NCBI RefSeq assembly: GCF_011752525.1
Contig: NZ_VWXI01000005.1
Span: 1 to 64,000 of the forward strand
DNA from: Pantoea sp. Cy-639
Lineage (GTDB): Bacteria; Pseudomonadota; Gammaproteobacteria; Pseudomonadales; Pseudomonadaceae
Direction: 5' to 3'
DNA length: 64,000 nt
A program made the translations under genes and the position numbers. Shown in pieces: positions 8,935 to 19,371 of the stretch. The notes under the pieces are model-generated. The model worked only from the letters and a program-made list of their open reading frames with translations, had not been told where the DNA came from and did not search any database. The stretch's first letter is position 1. Every line of letters begins with the position of its first letter.

Positions 8935-9033
8935 GCCACGACTCCTGTGTTCGGCGGGAAAACACCGAGCATGGGGTATGCCCATGCTGACCGAACAGTG
9001 ACAGACTCAGGCAATTTGAATCAGTACAGATGC

Positions 9034-9504
9034 TCAGCTACGACCGATCTCGGCGAATTGCGCCTGGGTATGGGTCGCCAGCACCGCGGCCGAGAGTTCC
9101 ACCTCGAGCCCACGACGCCCCGCGCTGACATGAATGGTTTCGTGTTGTTGCGCAGACTGATCAATAAAGGTGCGCAGGCGCTTCTTTTGCCCCAGCGGGC
9201 TGATGCCGCCCACCAGGTAACCAGTGGCGCGCTGCGCGGCCTGGGCGTCGGCCATCTCGCACTTCTTCACGCCTGCGGCATGGGCCAGCGCTTTCAGGTC
9301 GAGCGTACCGACCACCGGTACCACGGCCACCAGCAGCTCGCCTTTTTCGCTCGCGGCGAGCAGCGTCTTGAACACCCGCTGTGGATCGAGGCCGAGCTTT
9401 TCCGCAGCCTCGAGCCCATAGGAGGCGGTTTTCGGGTCATGTTCATAGCTGTGTACGCGGTGCTCGGCGCGCGCCTTCTTAAGCAGGTCCAGGGCAGGGG
9501 TCAT
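9034..9504 (-). CDS. ybaK: Cys-tRNA(Pro)/Cys-tRNA(Cys) deacylase YbaK
   Basis: A 156-residue YbaK/EbsC-family trans-editing enzyme that hydrolyses Cys-tRNA(Pro) made in error by prolyl-tRNA synthetase. The conserved parts are YEHDP near the N-terminus, the KTLL segment with the catalytic-region Lys, VVPVVGTLDLKALA, and YLVGGISPLGQKKRL. It stands alone on the minus strand, divergent from glpF. Confidence 0.92.
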   Translation of the reverse strand: MTPALDLLKKARAEHRVHSYEHDPKTASYGLEAAEKLGLDPQRVFKTLLAASEKGELLVAVVPVVGTLDLKALAHAAGVKKCEMADAQAAQRATGYLVGGISPLGQKKRLRTFIDQSAQQHETIHVSAGRRGLEVELSAAVLATHTQAQFAEIGRS

Positions 9505-9679
9505 CAGGGGCTCCAGTCGATCGCAGGTCGCCGGTACTGTAGGTCAATTCCACCGCAGCGACCAGCGCAGTGCCCCAGGCTAGAGCAGCGGCCATCGATT
9601 CACGACACGGCGTGCCAGTCAGAATGTGGCCAGCCGTTCATTTTCGACCTTTGACATCAGCGTTTCTTGTCTATATTTT

Positions 9680-9690
9680 TTCGTTTCTGA
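9680..9690 (+). promoter_or_regulatory. Candidate GlpR operator at glpF
   Basis: TTCGTTTCTGA shares the core TTCGTTTNTG with TTCGTTTATG upstream of glpD (13206). Both lie in AT-rich promoter regions of glp transcription units, which suggests a GlpR site. The second half of a dyad is not obvious here. Confidence 0.4.
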
Positions 9691-9697
9691 ATAAATG

Positions 9698-9716
9698 GTG
9701 CACCTATAAGGTGCAC
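9698..9716. promoter_or_regulatory. Perfect inverted repeat GTGCACC-TATAA-GGTGCAC
   Basis: Seven-base arms at 9698-9704 and 9710-9716 surround a 5-base TATAA loop, immediately downstream of the likely promoter. It could be a protein operator overlapping a -10 region or the first hairpin of the glpF leader RNA. Confidence 0.55.
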
Positions 9717-9727
9717 TTCCTGTACCC

Positions 9728-9763
9728 GCCCGGTGTCAATGGGGATCGACCCCGGGCTTTTTT
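9728..9763 (+). terminator. Intrinsic terminator-like hairpin in the glpF leader
   Basis: GCCC (9728-9731) pairs with GGGC (9754-9757), and GGGG (9741-9744) with CCCC (9750-9753) around ATCGA; alternatively GCCCGG pairs with CCGGGC. Six T follow (9758-9763). It faces glpF and no plus-strand gene lies upstream for over 1.6 kb, so it most likely interrupts the glpF transcript itself. Confidence 0.6.
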
Positions 9764-9787
9764 GCTGTCGAGCGCCAAGCGCCTCAC

Positions 9788-9798
9788 AACAACAAGAA
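9788..9798 (+). promoter_or_regulatory. Candidate Crc/Hfq CA motif before glpF
   Basis: AACAACAAGAA matches the AANAANAA pattern bound by Hfq with Crc in pseudomonads. It ends three bases before the GAGG ribosome-binding sequence (9801-9804), where binding would block translation. Confidence 0.5.
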
Positions 9799-9810
9799 CC
9801 GAGGTCACAC

Positions 9811-12229
<2,419 letters not shown>

Positions 12230-12241
12230 CCCCGCACCGCC

Positions 12242-12294
12242 GCAGGCAAGCCCGCCTCCACCAACGCTGAACGTGGAGCCGGGCTTGCTCCGCG
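12242..12294. repeat. Inverted REP-type pair between glpK and glpR
   Basis: Arms GCAGGCAAGCCCGCCTCCAC (12242-12261) and a near-complement at 12273-12294 (GTGGAGCC-GGGCTTGCTCCGCG) flank an 11-base loop. This is the same family as the pairs at 45068 and 59845. It may set differential mRNA stability within the glp operon. Confidence 0.7.
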
Positions 12295-12383
12295 TCGGCC
12301 CTTTCCCCACTTGCCAGGCTGGTCCTACACCACGACCTACGGCATCATTGCAGAATTTGTCCGGCTGCCCCAAAGGACCGCCC

Positions 12384-13139
12384 ATGAATCTGCCTCCTCG
12401 CCAGCAACAAATCCTCGAGCTGGTCCGCGAACGCGGCTATGTCAGCATCGAGGAGATGGCGCAGCTGTTCGTCGTCACCCCACAGACCATCCGCCGCGAT
12501 ATCAACCAGCTCGCCGAAGCCAACCTGCTGCGGCGCTATCACGGCGGCGCGGCCTATGACTCGAGCGTCGAGAACACCGCCTACGCCATGCGTGCCGACC
12601 AGATGCGCGACGAAAAACAGCGTATCGCCGACGCCGTGGCCCAGCAGATCCCCGACCATGCCTCGTTGTTCATCAACATCGGCACCACTACCGAATCCAT
12701 CGCCCGCGCCCTGCTCAACCACAACCACCTGAAGGTCATCACCAACAACCTGCACGTGGCCGCGATCCTGGCCGCCAAGGATGACTTCGAGGTGCTGGTG
12801 GCCGGCGGCACGGTACGCCGCGATGGCGGCGTGGTCGGCCAGGCCAGCGTCGACTTCATCAACCAGTTCAAGGTCGACTTCGCCGTGGTTGGCATCAGCG
12901 GTATCGACGAGGATGGCAGCCTGCTGGACTTCGATTACCAGGAAGTGCGGGTATCCCAGGCGATCATCGCCAACGCCCGCCAGGTGCTGCTGGCTGCCGA
13001 CTCCAGCAAGTTCGGCCGGAATGCCATGGTCCGCCTGGGTTCGATCAGCCTGATCGATTGCCTGGTCACCGACCAGCCGCCTTCGACTGCACTCACCCAA
13101 CTGCTCAACCAGTACAAGATCCGCCTCGACGTCGTCTGA
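12384..13139 (+). CDS. glpR: Glycerol-3-phosphate regulon repressor GlpR
   Basis: A DeoR-family repressor of 251 residues. The N-terminal helix-turn-helix has the family signature ([10 protein letters not shown] then [12 protein letters not shown]), followed by the sugar-phosphate sensor lobe ([25 protein letters not shown]). G3P binding releases DNA. The gene sits between glpK and glpD, as in other Pseudomonas, and shared motifs upstream of glpF and glpD are its likely targets. Confidence 0.95.
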   Translation: MNLPPRQQQILELVRERGYVSIEEMAQLFVVTPQTIRRDINQLAEANLLRRYHGGAAYDSSVENTAYAMRADQMRDEKQRIADAVAQQIPDHASLFINIGTTTESIARALLNHNHLKVITNNLHVAAILAAKDDFEVLVAGGTVRRDGGVVGQASVDFINQFKVDFAVVGISGIDEDGSLLDFDYQEVRVSQAIIANARQVLLAADSSKFGRNAMVRLGSISLIDCLVTDQPPSTALTQLLNQYKIRLDVV

Positions 13140-13202
13140 ACGCGCGCCCAGCGTCGCCGCCCCCCCTGGCCGGTGACCGCGCGACGGCGAACCTGCGCCG
13201 TT

Positions 13203-13220
13203 ATTTTCGTTTATGTTCAT
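13203..13220 (+). promoter_or_regulatory. Candidate GlpR site upstream of glpD (distal)
   Basis: ATTTTCGTTTATGTTCAT repeats the TTCGTTTNTG core seen upstream of glpF and the TGTTCA element of the palindrome at 13299-13312. It is about 130 bases ahead of glpD. Confidence 0.4.
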
Positions 13221-13298
13221 TTCCCTGTCACATGATCAGTTTTTTCTATAAAGACTGACTGGCGGCCGCCTGTTCATTGCGCTAGTATTTTCGGAAAC

Positions 13299-13312
13299 GA
13301 ACATTAATGTTC
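13299..13312. promoter_or_regulatory. Candidate GlpR operator: perfect 14-bp palindrome at glpD
   Basis: GAACATTAATGTTC is a perfect palindrome, preceded by GGAAAC so that the minus strand also reads TGTTCGTTTCC. It lies 36 bases before the glpD start, where a repressor would block elongation or the promoter. Confidence 0.55.
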
Positions 13313-13347
13313 ACATTCGATGTGAGCTGCCCCAGGAGGCCTTGCCC

Positions 13348-14886
13348 GTGTCCCAGCCCGTTTCGTCCCAGCCCCCCCTCCACGATTGCTACGACCTCGC
13401 CGTGATCGGCGGTGGCATCAATGGCGTGGGTATCGCTGCCGATGCCGCCGGACGCGGCCTGAGGGTGTTCCTTTGCGAACGCGACGATCTGGCCCAGCAC
13501 ACCTCCTCGGCCAGCAGCAAGCTGATCCACGGCGGCCTGCGCTACCTGGAACACTATGAGTTCCGCCTGGTGCGCGAAGCCCTGGCCGAACGCGAAGTAT
13601 TGCTGGCCAAGGCCCCGCATATCGTCAAGCCGATGCGTTTCGTGCTGCCGCACCGCCCGCACCTGCGTCCGGCCTGGATGATCCGCGCCGGCCTGTTCCT
13701 GTACGACCACCTGGGCAAGCGCAAGCGACTGGGCGCCTCGCGCAGCCTGCGCTTCGGCCCGGGCTACCCGCTCAAGCCAGCCATCACCCGTGGTTTCGAA
13801 TACGCCGACTGCGCTGTCGATGACGCCCGTCTGGTGGTGCTCAACGCCATGGCCGCCCGGGAAAAAGGCGCGCATATCCATACCCGCACCCGCTGCCTGC
13901 GCGCCGAGCGTGTCGACGGCGTATGGCAGGTCGAACTGCAGCACGCCGACGGCAGCCTGCAGAGCATCCGCGCCCGCGCCCTGGTCAACGCCGCTGGCCC
14001 CTGGGTGGCCAGCTTCATCAAGGACGACCTCAAGCTCGACGCCCCGTACGGTATCCGCCTGATCCAGGGCAGCCACCTCATCGTGCCGCGCCTGTACGAG
14101 GGCGAACACGCCTACATCCTGCAGAACGAAGACCAACGCATCGTCTTCTGCATCCCCTACCTGGAGCGCTTCACCCTGATCGGCACCACCGACCGGGAAT
14201 ACAGCGGCGACCCGGCCAAGGTGGCGATCACCGAGCAAGAGACCGACTACCTGCTCAAGGTGGTCAATGCCCACTTCAACCACCAACTCAGCCGTGACGA
14301 TATCCTGCACACCTATTCCGGCGTGCGCCCGCTGTGCAACGACGAGTCGGACAACCCATCCGCCGTGACCCGCGACTACACCTTGGCGCTGTCGGCTGCT
14401 GAAGGCCAGGCCCCGCTGCTGTCGGTGTTCGGTGGCAAGCTCACCACCTACCGCAAGCTGGCCGAATCGGCGATGGGCGAGCTGAAGCCCTACTTCACCC
14501 AGATGCGCGACAGCTGGACCGCGACAGCACCGCTGCCAGGCGGCGAGGACATGACCACTGCCCAGGCGCTGGTCGACCTGCTGCTGGCTCGCCATGACTG
14601 GCTGCCGGTCGATATCGCCAGGCGCTGGGCCCATACCTACGGCAGCCGCGTCTGGCGACTGCTCGAGGGCGTGCACGGCCCGGAAGACCTGGGGCAGTCC
14701 ATCGGCGGTGGTCTGTTTGCACGCGAGGTCGACTACCTCTGCGACCAGGAATGGGCCAGCGGCGCGCAAGACATTCTCTGGCGCCGCACCAAGCTTGGCC
14801 TGTTCACCAGCAGTACCGAGCAGCAGGCGCTGGAGGATTACCTGCAGCATCGCCAGGCGAGCCCATCCGGTACCCGCGCAGCCTGA
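13348..14886 (+). CDS. glpD: Aerobic glycerol-3-phosphate dehydrogenase
   Basis: A membrane-associated flavoenzyme of 512 residues that oxidises G3P to dihydroxyacetone phosphate and passes electrons to ubiquinone. The FAD dinucleotide fold is DLAVIGGGINGVGIA near the N-terminus, followed by the family motifs SSKLIHGGLRYLE and GGKLTTYR. GTG at 13348 is preferred over TTG at 13342 because AGGAGG at 13334-13339 sits 8 bases before it. It is the last glp gene and has its own operator-like palindrome, so it is likely a separate transcription unit. Confidence 0.96.
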   Translation: MSQPVSSQPPLHDCYDLAVIGGGINGVGIAADAAGRGLRVFLCERDDLAQHTSSASSKLIHGGLRYLEHYEFRLVREALAEREVLLAKAPHIVKPMRFVLPHRPHLRPAWMIRAGLFLYDHLGKRKRLGASRSLRFGPGYPLKPAITRGFEYADCAVDDARLVVLNAMAAREKGAHIHTRTRCLRAERVDGVWQVELQHADGSLQSIRARALVNAAGPWVASFIKDDLKLDAPYGIRLIQGSHLIVPRLYEGEHAYILQNEDQRIVFCIPYLERFTLIGTTDREYSGDPAKVAITEQETDYLLKVVNAHFNHQLSRDDILHTYSGVRPLCNDESDNPSAVTRDYTLALSAAEGQAPLLSVFGGKLTTYRKLAESAMGELKPYFTQMRDSWTATAPLPGGEDMTTAQALVDLLLARHDWLPVDIARRWAHTYGSRVWRLLEGVHGPEDLGQSIGGGLFAREVDYLCDQEWASGAQDILWRRTKLGLFTSSTEQQALEDYLQHRQASPSGTRAA

Positions 14887-14898
14887 CCGCAACCACGA

Positions 14899-14924
14899 CC
14901 GTGGCCCGTCTCGTCGGGCCACGG
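14899..14924. terminator. Convergent hairpin between glpD and the NEL gene
   Basis: Perfect 10-bp stem CCGTGGCCCG (14899-14908) / CGGGCCACGG (14915-14924) with a 6-base loop, in a 45-base gap between convergent genes. There is no T-run on either strand, so it is a likely 3'-end structure for both transcripts. Confidence 0.55.
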
Positions 14925-14931
14925 CCTGCAG

Positions 14932-17900
14932 TCAGGAAAGACACCTCGACCAGGCTTCCTCGGCCAAGGTCCTGAGCAGTTGCCGCTCGGCCTGCTCCAG
15001 CTCCTGCATCAGCGCATTGGCCCCTTGCACATAGGACTGCTCGCCCCCTTCGGCGGCCCGTGCTTCGAGATCGGCCAGGCGACGATGGAAAGGCTCGGCA
15101 AGCGCATCGAAACGTTGCGCATGGCGCTGCCTGGCGTAACGCTCCCAGAACGGCCGGTGGGCCAGCGTCTCCTGCACTGCTTGCGCCGTCTCGTGACTCA
15201 GTACCTCTACTTGCGCCTTGATCATGTCGGCCTCGTCGACATTGGCGTAGGCGGCAAAGTGCATGTCCTCGACCTGAACCGGTAATTCCAAGGCCTGCGC
15301 CAGCCGGTTACGGTAGATCAGTCGCACCTCCACCTCATCGACCTCGACATCGCCGACAGCACGCATCCGCGCGACCTCGCGGGCGGCGATGGCATCCACC
15401 TGGTCCAACCGGTAGAGCTGACGCCCCAGACGCACCAGGCTCTGCTCGGTCATGGCCACGGGTAGTCCTGCCACACCCTGCTGGACCAGCACGCCGACCT
15501 CCAACTGATTGAGCAGCAGCAACAGGCGATCCTCGCAACTGCGCGGACCACCCGCCTCGCGGAACAGCGCTTCGCGCAACACCTCATTGCGCTCGCAGGC
15601 ATCTAGAATGCGCCATATCCTGCGCCGATAGTGGCCGGGATGCGCAGCAAAATCGTCCGTGGCGCTGAAGTCGGCCAGAAAACGAAACAGGTCGGTAGAA
15701 CCTGGCTCCTGGCGCAAGCGATCCCAGGTCAGCTCGCGCTGGCTGCGCAGCGTGCCATCACGGGTTTCACTCCAGAGATCGCGTACCGCGCTGTTCGCTT
15801 CCCGGTGCGTGTAGGAGACGCCTCGTCCTTGACTGGGCAATCCGTTGCCACGCCAACGCTCGATACGCTCACGACTGAGGGCACTCAGTGGATTGTCATG
15901 CAGGTCGATCCGCGGCAAACGCAGGCTCAGCCCATGCAGATCCTGCGCGATCTCCTGGATCCGGTTGTCGCGGGCATCGACCAACGCTCGCCATGAGGCA
16001 CGCTCGAGCAGCTCACCGACATCGACCAGCCCGGTGGAGCGCAAATGCACATGGCGCACATGCCGCAACCCCGAAAGATCCGGCGCCTGCATCAAGGGAT
16101 TGAAGCTCAACTCGATGGTGTCCAGCAGCGGCAGCAGGGCAAAACGCTGGCTGGCCTGGCCATCGATCATCAAATGGTTACGCGAAAGATTCAGCCGCCG
16201 CAGGTGAACAAGCGCCTCGACGCCCTCAGGTACCTGGGTAAGGCGGTTGTTGCTCAGGTCAAGCTCGACCAGATTGGGAAAATGCCTGAGGAAGTCCGCG
16301 TCGATATCCTGCAAGCCCATGTCACGCAACACCAGGCGCTGTACATGGGCATAGTCCATACCCGCCGGCAAGACCGGCAACTGCCCGACCTGCTCGCCAT
16401 CGATCACCAGTTCGTACTCATCATTTGCATCCACCAGCTTGCGCCGCCAGCTGCGCCTCAGCCTATCGGCGACCCGACGCCGGCGAATGGCATCGACCGG
16501 TGTGCGCCATTGCGCTTGCCAGTCACCCAGTGCCTGCCTCAGGTCGGCCAGTTGCCGCTGCAGTAGCTGATAGTGATCCCACAGGTTCTGTCCGCGTGCG
16601 CGCACCGCATTCACATAGGCATCGAGTTGCAATTCACTGAGCGTAGGAAAGATCTGGTGGATACCTCGACGAATCGCCTGCTGGCTGCTTTCTCCGCCAC
16701 CGCTCAGGCGATAGCCCAGTTGCCCGTCACCGAAACGTCTGGGTGGACGCACGCCCTCTCCATCAGGGGCAAGCCCGATCAACTGCGCAACCTGTTCGCG
16801 GTCGGCACGGACGATCTCGAGCAAGCGCTCACGCAATTGCCTGACGTTCATGGCAGCATGCCCCAAGGCCACTTTCTGCTCTTCGTCCAGGCACTGCAGC
16901 AACACTTCGAACAACGTCGCGCTACCCTCAGCGCCATCCAGGCTGTAGCGTCCTGCGGCATGACGCACGATGGTCCGGACAGGCCCCGTCGCTTGCGCCT
17001 GACTGGCGGCCAGCAGCATCCCCTCGGCGCTACCTTCACGCAACTGCACCGCACGCGCGCCTGACCAGGGCGCCTGACGATCAATCAGGCCAACCACCAA
17101 GCGCTCACCATCCTGATTGAGTGCCTTGGGCAGCCGTATCCCCAGGCAGGCGTTATCGATCCGGCTATCGCGTACCAGCCAACGCGCCCGCTCCGCCAGG
17201 CTCAGCGGGATGCGTCCAGTACTGCGCCATTGCTCGAGCTGAACCGTGCTGGCATGGCCGATGATTTCCTCGGCAGCCCTTGGCGACAGCCCGTTGAATG
17301 CAGCGATCAACTGCGCCTGGTCAGCCGTGGGCGCCGGACGTCGGCTGGCCAGGCGCTGCTCGAACTGCGAACCGACGAGTTCAGGAGACTCGGCATGCAG
17401 CCCGATCCGTTCATGCAGGTCAAGCAGCCGCGCTGGGGCTGGCGCCTGTTCGACACGCAGGCGCCTGAGCTGGTCGAGGCTGATGCCGGTAATCTTGAGC
17501 AGGTCCTCGCCTTGCGACGCGAGCAACGCGTCGAACTGACCCAGCCCCTCCAGCAAGACCGCCGGGCTTTCTTCAAGATGGGCGTACTCAGGGTTGTGCC
17601 GCAGTTTCACCTCACCGCCGGCGCCAGCCACAGGCTCCAGGAGATCGACGAAAGGCACTCGCTGCAGCAGGTGTATCGCACCGGCGCCCACCCCAGTCAG
17701 CACGACGCACTGGGCAACGCCGAACAGATGATCCAGGGCCCCCTGCCGATCACCCAACCGCCAGTCCTGGTAGCCCTCGTAGACCTCCCCCAGCAATTGC
17801 CCAGCGTTGACCAGCAACATCAGTTCGCCCAACCCGGGCACGAACACGGCAGCCAACCCCAGCAGATCCAGCCCGGCAGCCAGCATGCCTTGCAGGCGAG

Positions 17901-19050
17901 CCTGTCTGCTCAAGCGATCTTCAGCGTCGGTGGGCACCGCCAGAGCGCGGGCATCATCGAAGATCCTGGCGATCTGCTGCGCCCCAGCATAGGCGAAAGG
18001 GTCCCCTTCGATCGGCAGGTTGCGCCCGTCCAGCTCGATGGCCTTTCCACTCTTCAAGCGGGCCAGCTGTTGCTCAAGCCTACTGTCGAAGCCAACCCGG
18101 TCACGCACCTTGACGAAACGCTTGAAGAACCTGCACAAGGCCGGCTGCGACAAACGCACCGCCAAATCCTCGTACAGGTCCTCCCAACTGTCGTAGTGAC
18201 GCACGCTCTTGTGCGGATCGCCAGGAATCCAGGCGATCACCTCGTCGATTTCGGCGTCCGGCGCAGCTCGCCACTCGAACGTGAGGATACCGACCATGCA
18301 TTTGCCCAATACGTAGAGCTGGCGCGGCGTCAACGTTCCCTTCTTCTTGGCTTGCCAGGGTTGCCTGGCAAACAGTGACAGCAACCGCTGAAGGTCCCAT
18401 TCATCCAGCTCTGCCTTGAACCTTGCCTCGTACACCGAAGCCTGCAGGCGCGTACGCAAATTGTCGCGGAATACCCCTTCGATGCTTTTGCGCGCCTGTC
18501 CTTCTGGCTGTCCACGCCCCGCCTTGGGATGCAGGATGCTTTTGAGCAGGGCCTGGTAGCGCCCGCCGATGTCCAGGGTGCGACACAGACCGGCGAACTG
18601 TTCGAACCCCAGTGCCAGGCGATTGTCCTGCGCGCCCACCAGGCGGGCCTGGCGCAGGTACCATGGCTGAGTTTCCTGCGCCTGGTAGTTATGCAGCGCG
18701 GCCGCCAGCAAAGTCTGCCGCGAGCGGTAGGTGACACTGGGCTGGTAAAGCTTTTCGGCTGCCGAAGGTTGCTTGAACTGTTCGCTGATGACGACATAGG
18801 CATGTCGAGGGTCGACCTGCCCAAATCCTGCTTCGAGCAAGGCCCTCTCGAGCACAGGGGCGGCAAAGACTTCGATAGGGACGATGCGCTCGAGCAGGTG
18901 ACGCATGCGTTCGTCATTGACCTGCTGCTCACGCAACACCTGCCGATAGGCGTTGAGGTGCTCCGAAGTGGCGCGTGACAGCCAGGTCGGCAAGCGTCGC
19001 TCGAGCAGATGATCGACTGAAGTAGAGGGAAACAACTGACTATCTGCCAT
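14932..19050 (-). CDS. Giant LRR protein with NEL-type E3 ubiquitin ligase domain
   Basis: A 1372-residue multidomain protein. Residues 1 to about 900 resemble the dermonecrotic-toxin-like N-terminal region of large Pseudomonas LRR proteins and contain a hydrophobic stretch at about 393-461 (e.g. LLGLAAVFVPGLGELMLLV, then GVAQCVVLTGVGAGAIHLL). Leucine-rich repeats follow at about 905-1060 (NLVELDLSNNRL, HLRRLNLSRNHL, LLDTIELSFNPL). The C-terminus is a NEL (novel E3 ligase) domain with the catalytic motif SCEDR (Cys about 1172) and the later PFWERYARQ element. NEL domains of IpaH/SspH effectors ubiquitinate host proteins through that Cys, so the domain looks active. There is no classical signal peptide; secretion route unknown. 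ATG 19050 follows AGGA at good spacing. It is convergent with glpD and divergent from aatJ. Confidence 0.87.
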   Translation of the reverse strand: MADSQLFPSTSVDHLLERRLPTWLSRATSEHLNAYRQVLREQQVNDERMRHLLERIVPIEVFAAPVLERALLEAGFGQVDPRHAYVVISEQFKQPSAAEKLYQPSVTYRSRQTLLAAALHNYQAQETQPWYLRQARLVGAQDNRLALGFEQFAGLCRTLDIGGRYQALLKSILHPKAGRGQPEGQARKSIEGVFRDNLRTRLQASVYEARFKAELDEWDLQRLLSLFARQPWQAKKKGTLTPRQLYVLGKCMVGILTFEWRAAPDAEIDEVIAWIPGDPHKSVRHYDSWEDLYEDLAVRLSQPALCRFFKRFVKVRDRVGFDSRLEQQLARLKSGKAIELDGRNLPIEGDPFAYAGAQQIARIFDDARALAVPTDAEDRLSRQARLQGMLAAGLDLLGLAAVFVPGLGELMLLVNAGQLLGEVYEGYQDWRLGDRQGALDHLFGVAQCVVLTGVGAGAIHLLQRVPFVDLLEPVAGAGGEVKLRHNPEYAHLEESPAVLLEGLGQFDALLASQGEDLLKITGISLDQLRRLRVEQAPAPARLLDLHERIGLHAESPELVGSQFEQRLASRRPAPTADQAQLIAAFNGLSPRAAEEIIGHASTVQLEQWRSTGRIPLSLAERARWLVRDSRIDNACLGIRLPKALNQDGERLVVGLIDRQAPWSGARAVQLREGSAEGMLLAASQAQATGPVRTIVRHAAGRYSLDGAEGSATLFEVLLQCLDEEQKVALGHAAMNVRQLRERLLEIVRADREQVAQLIGLAPDGEGVRPPRRFGDGQLGYRLSGGGESSQQAIRRGIHQIFPTLSELQLDAYVNAVRARGQNLWDHYQLLQRQLADLRQALGDWQAQWRTPVDAIRRRRVADRLRRSWRRKLVDANDEYELVIDGEQVGQLPVLPAGMDYAHVQRLVLRDMGLQDIDADFLRHFPNLVELDLSNNRLTQVPEGVEALVHLRRLNLSRNHLMIDGQASQRFALLPLLDTIELSFNPLMQAPDLSGLRHVRHVHLRSTGLVDVGELLERASWRALVDARDNRIQEIAQDLHGLSLRLPRIDLHDNPLSALSRERIERWRGNGLPSQGRGVSYTHREANSAVRDLWSETRDGTLRSQRELTWDRLRQEPGSTDLFRFLADFSATDDFAAHPGHYRRRIWRILDACERNEVLREALFREAGGPRSCEDRLLLLLNQLEVGVLVQQGVAGLPVAMTEQSLVRLGRQLYRLDQVDAIAAREVARMRAVGDVEVDEVEVRLIYRNRLAQALELPVQVEDMHFAAYANVDEADMIKAQVEVLSHETAQAVQETLAHRPFWERYARQRHAQRFDALAEPFHRRLADLEARAAEGGEQSYVQGANALMQELEQAERQLLRTLAEEAWSRCLS

Positions 19051-19130
19051 GGTGCGGTTCCTGAGCAAAAACCCAGCAGACCACGACCCTCATGCACAAG
19101 CGTGGTACTTAAAACTGCTCTGCACCCCTA

Positions 19131-19144
19131 TTCGGATTTCCGAA
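19131..19144. promoter_or_regulatory. Enhancer dyad TTCGG-ATTT-CCGAA, likely AauR site
   Basis: A perfect TTCGG-N4-CCGAA inverted repeat 110 bases upstream of the sigma-54 promoter, the usual distance for an enhancer-binding activator. AauR, encoded at the end of the same operon, is the obvious ligand. Confidence 0.7.
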
Positions 19145-19161
19145 CACCCAAAAATCACCCA

Positions 19162-19175
19162 TTCGGAAAACCGTC
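19162..19175. promoter_or_regulatory. Second, degenerate TTCGG-AAAA-CCGTC site
   Basis: TTCGG-AAAA-CCGTC repeats the first dyad with two mismatches in the right arm. Its centre lies 31 bases, about three helical turns, from the centre of the first site, consistent with cooperative binding on one DNA face. Confidence 0.55.
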
Positions 19176-19253
19176 TACCCCGTACCTTCAACAAGGCGTC
19201 AAAAAAGATTAATCCTGTTTATTTTCACGGCGTTATGATCGATATCAGGGCTT

Positions 19254-19270
19254 GGCACGAGTCATGCTCT
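19254..19270 (+). promoter_or_regulatory. Sigma-54 (-24/-12) promoter of aatJ
   Basis: TTGGCACGAGTCATGCT matches the TGGCACG-N4-TTGCW consensus, with exactly 10 bases between the invariant GG and GC. The transcript would begin near 19282, about 90 bases before the aatJ ATG. Confidence 0.85.
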
Positions 19271-19371
19271 ACACTTGGTAGCCGAATGCACCACGCTTGA
19301 TGCTGTATTCGTTGAACGAAAGAGTCCGCCAACGGCTCCATAAAAAAAACAAACACGTCGAGGTAAATTTG

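Larger units (their letters stand above)
9505..9810. other. ybaK-glpF spacer with a structured glpF leader
   Basis: This 306-base gap has no gene. From left to right it holds a stretch with no recognisable signal (9505-9660), an AT-rich promoter region (9661-9695), a GlpR-like half site, a perfect inverted repeat, a terminator-like hairpin with T-run and an A-rich CA motif just before the glpF ribosome-binding site. These are listed separately. Confidence 0.6.
19051..19371. other. NEL gene-aatJ divergent regulatory region
   Basis: A 321-base, relatively AT-rich gap without a gene. It contains two TTCGG-type dyads, a sigma-54 promoter and an A-rich leader before aatJ (A-tract 19342-19349 followed by CAAACA, of the AANAANAA kind, just ahead of the CGAGG ribosome-binding sequence). 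The promoter of the divergent NEL gene must also lie here but was not recognised. Confidence 0.6.
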
